A stretch of DNA of 64,000 bases, taken from Xanthomonas hortorum (GTDB lineage Bacteria; Pseudomonadota; Gammaproteobacteria; Xanthomonadales; Xanthomonadaceae). A program made the translations under genes and the position numbers. This document shows positions 1 through 7,733 of the stretch, piece after piece; positions within the stretch are counted from its first letter, which is position 1, and each line of letters begins with the position of its first letter. The stretch is taken from assembly GCF_024339125.1 (NCBI RefSeq), contig NZ_CP101417.1:4537001-4601000 (forward strand), read 5' to 3'. A model generated the notes under the pieces. That model made no database searches and was not told the DNA's origin. It saw nothing but the letters and a program-made list of their open reading frames with translations.

Positions 1-3000
1 CCATTCCTGGTGGAAGCGTTCGTCTTGCCGATCTGCCAGCTCAATTTCCTGTTGCAGCTGGCGTAGCGAGCGCATGGTCTCTTCCAGGAATAGGGCACCG
101 CCCGGGTCTGCGACACTGCGGTCCTGCGCCTGAGTCGATTGGGCCTGCTGGTTTTCCGCGTCTGCTGGCTCCTTGGGAAAGCGATTCTCTGCGCTACCTC
201 CTAACGATTGCCCGTGTGCCTGCGCGAGGTATGCAGGGGGTAGCGCTGGCGCGTCATGCTCAGCCAGAAACGTGTCCGAAGGATGGTTCTGCTCTGACGT
301 CGTTTCTTGCTCAGGATTGGTAGACGCTGCGGACTGCGATGCACTCAACGGCTCTGCTGTCGCAGGCGTTGTTTGAGCTACGACGCGAACCAGCTCTGCC
401 TCCTGCTCACGCGCCGTGTATTGCTGGCGGACCAACGCTTGCTCCATCTCCACCTGCTGCGTTAGCGCTGACGGCCTCGCATCGGCCTGCACACTCTGGG
501 AAGGTAGGCTTCCCGGCTCCGGGCCTTTGGAGGAAGACACTTGGACGCGGGCGGCGGCGCGATTCTCCATCGCCGACATTTCCAGCGAGTGCTCTGCTTC
601 TTGGGCTTGACGCGGCTGCGCGTCACCTGCCTCGGGCGTTTGTTTCAGTGCGTCATGTGCGTCAGGAGCAAGACGTTCGTTCGCTGGTTGATTCTGTGGT
701 TCCAGCCGTGAGCGTGCATCCTCCTGCTGCGACTGAGGGAGCGTTTTTTTCTGAGTCGGCACGAGCTCTGGTGCGTGAAGCTGAGTGTCTGGTTGCTGCG
801 AGGCTTGCTGACGTTGGTCCTTCGTCGGTTCGAGTGCTTGAGTTTGTTGCTGCTGATCCTGTGCCTGCTGATCCTGACGTTCCTGGACCTCAACTTGCCT
901 GGTTTCTTGAGCCTGGCGGTCTTGCTGCTCCCTCTGCTGGTTGTCTTCGGCTTGGCGTTCATGCGCCTGCCGCTGCTGGGCGTCTCTCTCCTCACGCTCC
1001 TGCAGCTCGCGTTGCTGGCTGGTCTGTGCTTGCCGCTCCTGTAATTGGCGCTCTTCTAGTTCGCGCTGCTGCTCGGCTTGGCGTTGACCTTCCAGCATCG
1101 CGTGCGCCTGGATGGCCTGCTCGCTCGGCGACTGATCTTCGCGCTCTGGCTGTGCCTGCTGGAGGTGCTCGCGCACCTGTGCGGCATGCTTCTCCTGTGC
1201 AAGGCGATCTTGCTGTTCGCGCTCTTGCCGTGCCTGCGCCGCGACAGAGGCTTGCATGCGCGCCTGGATATCCAGCACCTGCTGCGGATTGGACGACTCG
1301 GAGGTCGAGGTGTCCGCGTCTGCCGTTCCCTCAAGCACGCGCCCAAGGGTTGGCGATTCTCGCCGATTGCCTTGCGTCTCACTCAGCGCCTGCCGAATGT
1401 CATCGCTGCTGGTCACAGCCACCACGCGTGTGATGCCATCGGGCCCTTGCTGCAGGTGTGCGATGGAGCTGTCATAGCCGTATTGCCCAGCCTCGTTGCG
1501 CTGCAACTGCTGCATGGTCGGCCCGGTGATGCCGTTGACCTCCATGGTCCGCTGCGAGGCCAGCTCCACGGCGTGCTGGGTCTGCGGGCTGACGTTCAAA
1601 TCAACGCCGGCGGCCCGGTAACGATGCAGCAGTTCGTTGTGCTCCATCCGCGCAGCCGTCGGCGCGGGAAGTGCCTGGATCGTCGCCAAGGTTTCCTGGG
1701 AGCGCTCGATTGAGGGCTGCCGCAGTCGGTCGGTCAGTTCCAGCTCCACCGCCAGGTTGCCACTGGCGACGCCATCCTTGCCCGCCCACTGTCCTGACTC
1801 GGTGCGCTGGTAAAGCTGAGCGTCCGAACCGAGCACCGCTCCAGGCTTGGCCTGGGCGGCTTGGACGGCCGCAGGCACTTCGACACCGTAAGCCTGGGCA
1901 CGTTGCGCGGCATGGTTTTCCAGGTAGGCGGCGGCGATGGCTTCGCGCCCGGTGGCGATATTGTGTTCGATACGGCCCAGGGCTTCTTGGTTGAGCTGTT
2001 GCGCGCGTTCCGGCGAGGCGGTTTGGTGTTCGTAGCTGCCCCGGTCGGTCGCACCGGACACGGCGGTTTTGACTTGGCGCTCCCACGCCTGGCTTTCGGG
2101 ATTCCGCCGCCAGTTCTGGTTGTCCAGTCCGACTTGGTCGCTTGCTTGAGCTGGAAGGTTGAACGGGTCCTGGGGCGGCGGCGCTTTGCCAAGCGCTAGC
2201 TCCACTGCCTTGGCGTTGGCCAGCGCCCCCAGCTCCTGCGATTTCTCATAGCTGGCGACCACGGGCCGCTCGCCCGACGTGCGCCGGCCATCATGGGCGA
2301 GATCTATGGCTGCTTCGCGCTGCCAGTTGCGACCGGTGAACTGCCACTCAACGCCCGCCTTGTCGGTCTGGTGGTAGATGGCGCGGTTGTCCAGCAGATC
2401 GGCGCCTTTGTCGAACGCCTTGCTCATCAACAGCGCGTCGCCAACCACCAAGGCCGCAGGCACAAAACCGCTACCGCCCAATGCTGCTGCAGTAGACGCA
2501 CCGCCGGCCCAGCCGCCGGCATTGCGGGCAATGGCGTGCTGAACTTCTGATTGTGCGGCAGTGGCATTGCCTTGTTCCAGCAACTCGGACGAACGGCGGG
2601 CGGTCAGCACCGCATCCGCGCCAGTTGCCAACAAACCGCCCGAACGCACCAGGGTGCTCGCCGATGCATTGCCCAGCAACACTTCCATGGACGCGGCACC
2701 GCGTTGGCCTCGGGGCACGCGCAGGTTGTGTGCGGCCACCTCACCGAGAACCTGCTCGACCTTGAGGATGCCCTGCTCAGACAAGACCACGCGCCCATCG
2801 TGATGGGCATTGGCGATGGCGAGCGACAATCCGCTGCGCTGAAGCTGGATATCCCCGCCTCGAATGATGGCGGTGTTACTGACCTGGATCTGGCTGAGCG
2901 TGGTGACAATGCGAGACTCAGAGTTCGTCACACCTGCCCAACCACGATCAACTCCAGTGAGCCCCTTAAGAGCATCAAACTGTTGAGAATGGGCTTGGTG

Positions 3001-3438
3001 ATAGTTCGGGCTGTTTTGCATAAAACCCTGAACTTTCATGCTTGCCTGAGCGGGAGTAAGACCAAGTGGCGTGTTGGTGTTCAAGTCATTGTTAATCAGG
3101 CCAACCGCAAGGGTGTCGCGCAACTGCTCCACACGCTGGACAACGCGATTCAACGCCTCCGGGTCGCCTCGCAAAGCCGCTCGACCATCTCGCGTTGCTT
3201 GAATTTCTTCCAAGCGCTTAATTACGCCATACTGATAGGCGCCAAGCGGGCCACCGCTGTGCGGCGAAATGACCAGAGAGTGAGCAAACTTGGGATCGGA
3301 CGGCAAAAAGATGCGGTTTTCCTGTGCATGAATATCGAACCGACCGATCTCTTGCAGCTTCGCAAGCAACTTACTGCCTTTAAGCGTTTGCTGCTCAATC
3401 TCGTGATGATCTTGAAAAAGCGTCCGATATTTCGACAT
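1..3438 (-). CDS. AHH-nuclease toxin, probable Xanthomonas type IV secretion effector (C-terminus beyond window)
   Basis: The reading frame is open from an ATG at 3438 to the window edge, 1146 residues with no stop. The first residues carry FQDHHEIEQQT (about 8-18), then an ENRIFLP and PHSGGPLGAY segment. This is the pattern of AHH/HNH-superfamily nuclease toxins. The middle (residues about 230-700) is alanine- and glutamine-rich, and residues about 760-900 are an extreme Gln/Glu/Arg-rich probable coiled coil. Such long Q-rich proteins with an N-terminal toxin are typical of X-T4SS effectors, whose C-terminal XVIPCD docking domain would lie outside this window. The upstream immunity gene lies only 33 bases away, so the two are probably co-transcribed. 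The effector role is inference; the AHH assignment is from motif memory. The target would be nucleic acid in the recipient cytoplasm. Confidence 0.7.
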   Translation of the reverse strand, partial: MSKYRTLFQDHHEIEQQTLKGSKLLAKLQEIGRFDIHAQENRIFLPSDPKFAHSLVISPHSGGPLGAYQYGVIKRLEEIQATRDGRAALRGDPEALNRVVQRVEQLRDTLAVGLINNDLNTNTPLGLTPAQASMKVQGFMQNSPNYHQAHSQQFDALKGLTGVDRGWAGVTNSESRIVTTLSQIQVSNTAIIRGGDIQLQRSGLSLAIANAHHDGRVVLSEQGILKVEQVLGEVAAHNLRVPRGQRGAASMEVLLGNASASTLVRSGGLLATGADAVLTARRSSELLEQGNATAAQSEVQHAIARNAGGWAGGASTAAALGGSGFVPAALVVGDALLMSKAFDKGADLLDNRAIYHQTDKAGVEWQFTGRNWQREAAIDLAHDGRRTSGERPVVASYEKSQELGALANAKAVELALGKAPPPQDPFNLPAQASDQVGLDNQNWRRNPESQAWERQVKTAVSGATDRGSYEHQTASPERAQQLNQEALGRIEHNIATGREAIAAAYLENHAAQRAQAYGVEVPAAVQAAQAKPGAVLGSDAQLYQRTESGQWAGKDGVASGNLAVELELTDRLRQPSIERSQETLATIQALPAPTAARMEHNELLHRYRAAGVDLNVSPQTQHAVELASQRTMEVNGITGPTMQQLQRNEAGQYGYDSSIAHLQQGPDGITRVVAVTSSDDIRQALSETQGNRRESPTLGRVLEGTADADTSTSESSNPQQVLDIQARMQASVAAQARQEREQQDRLAQEKHAAQVREHLQQAQPEREDQSPSEQAIQAHAMLEGQRQAEQQRELEERQLQERQAQTSQQRELQEREERDAQQRQAHERQAEDNQQREQQDRQAQETRQVEVQERQDQQAQDQQQQTQALEPTKDQRQQASQQPDTQLHAPELVPTQKKTLPQSQQEDARSRLEPQNQPANERLAPDAHDALKQTPEAGDAQPRQAQEAEHSLEMSAMENRAAARVQVSSSKGPEPGSLPSQSVQADARPSALTQQVEMEQALVRQQYTAREQEAELVRVVAQTTPATAEPLSASQSAASTNPEQETTSEQNHPSDTFLAEHDAPALPPAYLAQAHGQSLGGSAENRFPKEPADAENQQAQSTQAQDRSVADPGGALFLEETMRSLRQLQQEIELADRQDERFHQEW

Positions 3439-3471
3439 GAACTAAGCTCTTCTCTGCCCGTATTAGGCGCA

Positions 3472-4113
3472 TCAACGATTCACGACGTCGTAGAACCATA
3501 GCCCGTCGGAATTACCATTAGTGCTAATTCCGGCAGCCTCAACCGCCTCCTTGAATACCCGATCACAAAAGACACCATCGTTAAACGGAAGCTTGAATAC
3601 ATGCGCATTTCCGAGCACGCCACTCTTGAAAGCCAAGCGACTACCGCCCGCAAGGCTGTAATACTTTCCAGCCTCGTAATCGTCGCTGATTTTGATATCG
3701 AGTTCCGAGGCTTCCTCATCCAAAGCATCTAATGTGCGAACGACATCGCAGAGGAAGACGGTCGGACCTTTGGAACCATCGGCTAAGCGATAGTCAGCAT
3801 CAGCAAAGGCGAAGGCATCCGCATCCACAGATTCCATCACCTTGCGGAGCCGCTCGGAGACCAGCCAGTAGCCACTGAAGCCTCCCTCTAGATCCTGAGG
3901 CAACGCCCCTTCCATGGGGTTGTAGATCAATAGTGGCGTCTCTCTCAACGGAGGAAATCCTCCTTCGTCCGGCTGCAAAATAAGCCGGGGCGGCGTCAAA
4001 AGAGCCTGCTCATTTTCGAAGATCACCCCGTGGCCCTTTCCTCCACGCCGGCCGTCCGGCAGCAGCTCGAAAAACTCGCCCTTTTTGGGCTGATTGGTCA
4101 TGTTGGTTTCCAT
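3472..4113 (-). CDS. Imm11/DUF1629-type immunity protein
   Basis: A soluble protein of 213 residues from the ATG at 4113, with no signal peptide, so cytoplasmic. It has the layout of the DUF1629/Imm11 family: an N-terminal KGEFFEL strand, a central GYWLVSERLR segment, a FLCDVVRTLDALDE segment and a C-terminal LWFYDVVNR. It sits immediately upstream of the AHH-type toxin on the same strand, the usual order for effector-immunity pairs, and a cytoplasmic location fits a nuclease target. The start is uncertain: GTG at 4131 and ATGs at 4122, 4113 and 4101 share the frame and none has a strong Shine-Dalgarno sequence. Confidence 0.75.
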   Translation of the reverse strand: METNMTNQPKKGEFFELLPDGRRGGKGHGVIFENEQALLTPPRLILQPDEGGFPPLRETPLLIYNPMEGALPQDLEGGFSGYWLVSERLRKVMESVDADAFAFADADYRLADGSKGPTVFLCDVVRTLDALDEEASELDIKISDDYEAGKYYSLAGGSRLAFKSGVLGNAHVFKLPFNDGVFCDRVFKEAVEAAGISTNGNSDGLWFYDVVNR

Positions 4114-4205
4114 GTGTTGCATCCCGTCCACAGGCTCACACCCCTGGATTGCTGTGACCGAAGTCTAGCGCCATCATCGGCTGCATGGGCATTCAACTAC
4201 TTCTG

Positions 4206-4295
4206 TCAGCCAATCTGGAGTTTGGCAGAAGGCCTGGTTGATAAGTGCGACTCGTTCTTCAGCGTCTGCTGCTCGATCTCATGATGATCTTGAAA
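4206..4295 (-). pseudogene. Relic of a second AHH toxin N-terminus
   Basis: On the minus strand this stretch encodes FQDHHEIEQQTLK, the same 13 residues that open the toxin domain of the complete effector, where they map to 3379-3417. It then loses similarity and stops at 4206. No start codon or toxin body is present. It is a fragment left by rearrangement, sitting upstream of the immunity gene. Confidence 0.6.
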
Positions 4296-4362
4296 CCGAC
4301 GCCCCCCGTGCGTGCTGAGGCAGCTGACGAGGTAGAACGCCAAGTTGTTTTGCTTCACCACC

Positions 4363-4475
4363 GCCTAACGCCTGAGTCAAGCCGCCCCGCAGCGGGGCAG
4401 CGACTACGTGCTAGCGTAGCGTAAAGCACGCTGGCGCTGCCACGATGTGGGGTCGGCTTGAACGAATTGTTAGGC
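4363..4475. repeat. attC-like recombination site of an integron cassette (site 1)
   Basis: The site is bounded by GCCTAAC (4363-4369, fits RYYYAAC) and GTTAGGC (4469-4475, fits GTTRRRY). Internal inverted boxes TCAAGCCG and CGGCTTGA lie near each end. The total of 113 bp and the imperfect palindromic ends match attC (59-base element) architecture. A second site with the same ends occurs at 5007. Site orientation was not determined. Confidence 0.75.
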
Positions 4476-4554
4476 CCATGCCCACCAGTTGACCGAGAGC
4501 CAGTAGGGCGCTAAGTTGACCTAAGGTACTCAACATACCTTCCGCTAGCAGTGC

Positions 4555-4578
4555 CCGCGACTGAAACGCGGTTTTTTT
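4555..4578 (+). terminator. Rho-independent terminator inside the cassette, upstream of symE
   Basis: A CCGCG/CGCGG stem with a 7-base loop is followed by seven T residues on the plus strand. It lies about 150 bases before the symE start. It would stop read-through into the toxin gene or end a short upstream transcript. Confidence 0.5.
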
Positions 4579-4726
4579 GCGTCCATAGTTTCTATGGCCG
4601 AGTAGCGTCCAGTCATACAAGACCCGGCTTGCCGGGGAAAGCTGGGGGCCGTCTAGCGGCGGTGTTGAAGTACTCGGTCGCCCTCTCAACAGGGGCGTAA
4701 CTCAACAATCCGCTAGGAGCACCACT

Positions 4727-4951
4727 ATGGCCGTAAAGAGAAAGACTGCGCAACCGGAACTGCGTTTTTTAACCGTTGGCTATCAGGTCTACGAAAGTAA
4801 GCACAAAGATGTAGAGCGCCGGACCCGGCCGAGACAGGTACCGTTCTTGCGTTTGAGCGGAGATTGGTTGCAAGCGGCAGGATTTTCCGTAGGCCACAAA
4901 GCACAAGTGCAAGTGACTGAACGTGGCATCACAATCATTGCCGAAGAGTGA
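4727..4951 (+). CDS. symE: SymE-family toxin, integron cassette gene
   Basis: A protein of 74 residues. The core LTVGYQV followed by RLSGDWLQAAGFSVGHKAQVQV aligns by eye with E. coli SymE (LTVSYAS, LKGQWLEAAGFATG), an AbrB/MazE-like fold that acts as a type I toxin promoting RNA cleavage and nucleoid compaction. It lacks the longer C-terminal tail of the E. coli protein, as many short SymE-like proteins do. The start is supported by AGGAG seven bases upstream. In E. coli the gene is silenced by the antisense RNA SymR. An antisense transcript over the 250-base 5' region is expected, but no specific promoter was identified here. The gene has its own terminator and lies between two attC-like sites, so it is a cassette. 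Confidence 0.8.
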   Translation: MAVKRKTAQPELRFLTVGYQVYESKHKDVERRTRPRQVPFLRLSGDWLQAAGFSVGHKAQVQVTERGITIIAEE

Positions 4952-4958
4952 TACTAAC

Positions 4959-5002
4959 AATGCCGCAGACGGATCAGTGTCCGTCTGCGGCATTCTGTTT
5001 TT
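4959..5002 (+). terminator. symE rho-independent terminator
   Basis: A 14-15 bp near-perfect stem (TGCCGCAGACGG and its complement) with a short loop is followed by CTGTTTTT. It starts seven bases after the symE stop and ends just before the second attC-like site. Confidence 0.8.
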
Positions 5003-5006
5003 ACGT

Positions 5007-5114
5007 GCCTAACGCCTGAATTAAGCCGACTTGCGCAGTGGAGGCGACAACATGGCAAGCTCTTTGGCCATGTTGTGCCGTAACGAAGCAAGTTCGGCTT
5101 GAATGAGTTGTTAG
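5007..5114. repeat. attC-like site 2, truncated at its outer box by the IS insertion
   Basis: The site begins with GCCTAAC (5007-5013) and ends with GTTAG (5110-5114), where the insertion sequence starts. The inner boxes (TTAAGCCGACTTG and CAAGTTCGGCTTGA) and an inner palindrome around ACATGGC match the site at 4363 in layout. The last two bases of the GTTRRRY box are now supplied by the IS, so the site is probably inactive. Confidence 0.7.
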
Positions 5115-6273
5115 GGATGGTCTGATCAACGGCATCGGAGGATGAGCCTAACCACATCGACCAGGCTGACGGCGCTCAGATCCTCGATTTTTTTGCCGTT
5201 TCCGGCGCGTTTGCAGGGTGTTGCCCGGGTTACAGGCGCACGCTCCCCATCGTCGGCAGTAACTGCTTTCGCTTCATCCACAGGTTCGATAGCGCAAACA
5301 AGGTCAGCACCTGCGCGGTGTTCTTGGCCAGGCCGCGATAGCGGACCTTGGTGTAGCCGAACTGGCGCTTGATCACCCGGAATGGATGCTCCACCTTCGC
5401 GCGCACGCTGGCCTTGAAGTGTTCCCAACGTCTTTCCCGAGCACGCTCGCGTTTGTTGCCGAGGGCTTGCATCGTCGAGGGCCTGGCGGCGATGAAGAAT
5501 GCAGCCTTGCAGGCCTGCAGTTCTTCGCGTTTGTCCGCACCGGTGTAGCCGCTATCGCCGAACACGCTGTCTTCTTTGCCATGCAGCAACGTGTGCATCA
5601 CCGTGACATCGGCGACGTTGGCGGCTGTGCAATGGACGTGGTGCACCAACCCGGAAAATTCATCCACGCCGATGTGCGCCTTCATCCCGAAATACCACTG
5701 ATTGCCCTTCTTGGTCTGATGCATCTCAGGGTCGCGCGCGTTGTCGGCATTCTTGGTCGAACTGGGCGCCGCGATCAGCGTCGCATCGACGATCGTGCCC
5801 GACCGCAGGCTCTGGCCCTTGCGCGCCAGATGCGCGTTGACCGCTTCCAGCATCCGCGCGGCAAGGCCATGGGTCTCCAGCAGGCGCCGAAAGTTGAGAA
5901 TCGTGGTCTCGTCCGGAACGTTGTCCAAGCCACCGAGCTGGGCAAACCGCCGCAAGGTCGGGATCTCGTGCAGTGCTTCTTCCATCGCCGGATCGCTCAG
6001 CGCATACCACTGCTGCAGCAGATGAATCCGCAACATCGTCGCCAGTGCGTACGGCTGCCGACCTGGCCGGCCCGATACCGGATAGTGCGGCGCGATCAGA
6101 CCGAGCAGTTGCTGCCACGGAACCACCTGCTCCATCTCGGCCAGAAAGATCTCGCGCCGGGTCTGCTTGCGCTTGCCCAGGCCCTCAGCGTCACCGAACG
6201 TCAGTTGCATGGATCACTCCTCAACATCAGGCGGGTAGTGTCGCGTATCTGTGGTGCGTTGTTCAGAGGTTCC
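5115..6273 (-). mobile_element. IS5-group insertion sequence, copy 1 (IS1478-like)
   Basis: The element is 1159 bp. Its ends are imperfect inverted repeats, GGATGGTCTGATCAACG on the left and GGAACCTCTGAACAACG (complement) on the right. It encodes one transposase on the minus strand. The flanking tetranucleotides are TTAG on the left and CTAG on the right; both fit the YTAR target of IS5-group elements but they are not identical. The name IS1478-like is from memory and unverified. Confidence 0.85.
5230..6210 (-). CDS. IS5-group transposase (copy 1)
   Basis: A protein of 326 residues. It has the N-terminal transposase domain found before DDE domains (SGRPGRQPYALATMLRIHLL), and DDE catalytic positions in DATLIAAP, FGDSGYTGADKR and the signature KVEHPFRVIKRQFG, where the last acid lies in the R-E-K helix. 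It is intact and nearly identical to the copies at 36.7 and 37.9 kb. Confidence 0.9.
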   Translation of the reverse strand: MQLTFGDAEGLGKRKQTRREIFLAEMEQVVPWQQLLGLIAPHYPVSGRPGRQPYALATMLRIHLLQQWYALSDPAMEEALHEIPTLRRFAQLGGLDNVPDETTILNFRRLLETHGLAARMLEAVNAHLARKGQSLRSGTIVDATLIAAPSSTKNADNARDPEMHQTKKGNQWYFGMKAHIGVDEFSGLVHHVHCTAANVADVTVMHTLLHGKEDSVFGDSGYTGADKREELQACKAAFFIAARPSTMQALGNKRERARERRWEHFKASVRAKVEHPFRVIKRQFGYTKVRYRGLAKNTAQVLTLFALSNLWMKRKQLLPTMGSVRL

Positions 6274-6329
6274 CTAGCGGACTCCACCATCGCGAGGCCT
6301 CCAGCCTTATCCAGCAAGGACACAGGCGT

Positions 6330-6554
6330 ATGAAATACACCCCCAAAAACAATGGCGTAACAGGACGTCCGCCGGCGCGGCTGCTCGATCAAGTGCGCGA
6401 CCGCTTGCGCGTTCGGCACTACAGCCTGCGCACCGAGCAGGCATGTCTCAGTTGGATACGGCGCTTCATCCTGGCCAGCGGTTCTCTCCCGCAAAGTACT
6501 GAGTATCGATCGGCATCACGTGTCCGACGAAATCCTTGGTGTTCCAGCTTGTGA
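6330..6554 (+). pseudogene. intI: 5' stub of an integron integrase
   Basis: From an ATG at 6330 the frame reads MKYTPKN, then RLLDQVRDRLRVRHYSLRTEQ and WIRRFIL. This is the SAM-like N-terminal domain of IntI tyrosine recombinases. Similarity ends near 6484 after about 52 residues and the frame stops at 6554. The R-H-R-Y catalytic domain of the roughly 320-residue family is absent. It is transcribed away from the attC-like sites, the usual integrase arrangement relative to its array. Confidence 0.75.
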
Positions 6555-6603
6555 GTAGTGGCGTCACAGTGCACAACCGTGAACTAAGGGTTCAACGTCA
6601 GAA

Positions 6604-6635
6604 ACGAAAAAACCGCGCAGCGCGCGGTTTTTTCG
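6604..6635 (-). terminator. Terminator downstream of secF
   Basis: An AACCGCGC/GCGCGGTT stem with a three-base loop is flanked by an A-run and a T-run, so it can act on either strand. It begins 21 bases past the secF stop. Confidence 0.8.
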
Positions 6636-6656
6636 TGATCGAAGATCGATGACCGA

Positions 6657-7625
6657 TCAAGGACGACGCGCCAGCGCCTCCACGTCCTTGGCCTTGGGCA
6701 GCAGATCCTGCTTGGTCACCGCAAACGGTCCGATACTCAGCATCGGCACGGCCACGATCACCGAGGAGATCACCACGATCACCGCGCCGATCATGTGCGT
6801 CTCGGCCAGGCCTTCCATCGACTCGCCGCCGTAGATGTACAGCGCCAGTGCCGACAGGAAGAACATCACCGCGGTGATCACCGTGCGCGAGAGCGTCTGG
6901 TTGATCGAGCGGTTGAGCACTTCCAGCGGCTCCACGCGCAGCGCGCGGAAGTTTTCGCGCACACGGTCGAACACCACGATGATGTCGTTGATGGCAAAGC
7001 CCATCACCGACAGCAGGCCGGCCAGCACGGTCAGGTCGAACTCGCGCCCGGTCAGCGACACGAAGGCCACCGTGACCAACAGGTCGAACAGCGCGGTCAG
7101 GCTGGCCACCACCGCAAACTTCCACTCGAAGCGGAACGCGATGTAGATCAGAAAGCCCACCAGCATGAACACCGTGGCGTAAACACCGTTCAAGGCCAGG
7201 TCCTTGCCGACCTGCGGGCCAACGAATTCGCCCGGCTGCACGGTGGCGGGGTTCTGCGGGGTGCTGACGGCCTTGCGCACTTCTTCGGCGACGGTGCTTG
7301 CGGCATCGTCGCGGTTGTTGTGCTGCTCGCGCGCCTGCAGGCGGATCATCACTTCGTTGCCGCCGCGTGCGTTCTGCACCTGGGCGTTTTCAAAGCCGGC
7401 CTTGGACAGCTGCTCGCGCACCTGGTCCACGTCCACGGTCTTCTGGAAGGAGGTCTGCACCAGCGTGCCGCCGGTGAATTCCAGTGCGTAGTTGAAGCCC
7501 TTGCCGACAATGACGCCGACCGAGGCGACCGCGATCACCAGCATCAGGATCAGCACCGGCTTGCGCAGGCGCATGAAGTCGATCTTGGTGTCATTGGGAA
7601 TGAGATGAAGCGGGAACAGTTTCAT
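6657..7625 (-). CDS. secF: Protein translocase subunit SecF
   Basis: An inner-membrane protein of 322 residues that works with SecD and YajC to use the proton gradient in late Sec translocation. The N-terminal membrane segment (residues about 19-40) precedes a periplasmic domain containing EFTGGTLVQ. The C-terminal half carries the RND-type bundle with the conserved GFAINDIIVVFDRVRE segment. Length is normal for the family. The start is supported by GGAAG eight bases upstream. It follows secD in the same direction after 108 bases. Confidence 0.96.
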   Translation of the reverse strand: MKLFPLHLIPNDTKIDFMRLRKPVLILMLVIAVASVGVIVGKGFNYALEFTGGTLVQTSFQKTVDVDQVREQLSKAGFENAQVQNARGGNEVMIRLQAREQHNNRDDAASTVAEEVRKAVSTPQNPATVQPGEFVGPQVGKDLALNGVYATVFMLVGFLIYIAFRFEWKFAVVASLTALFDLLVTVAFVSLTGREFDLTVLAGLLSVMGFAINDIIVVFDRVRENFRALRVEPLEVLNRSINQTLSRTVITAVMFFLSALALYIYGGESMEGLAETHMIGAVIVVISSVIVAVPMLSIGPFAVTKQDLLPKAKDVEALARRP

Positions 7626-7733
7626 GAAAAGAGCTTCCGTTGGACGACCGCACCGTCAAGGTCCGGCCGCTTGCGCAGGGATTCCTGCTGCGGAGTTGCG
7701 CAAAGGCGCGCGCGCCGCAGCAGGACTCGCATC

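Noticed and set aside
339-1433. Plus-strand open frames opposite the Q-rich part of the effector
   Set aside because: Repetitive CAG/CTG-type codons create long antisense frames; the minus frame is continuous with the toxin domain.
4411-4689. Minus-strand frame of 92 codons in the symE cassette
   Set aside because: It runs through the attC-like site and the symE leader and has no recognisable protein features. An antisense RNA is possible but an encoded protein is not supported.
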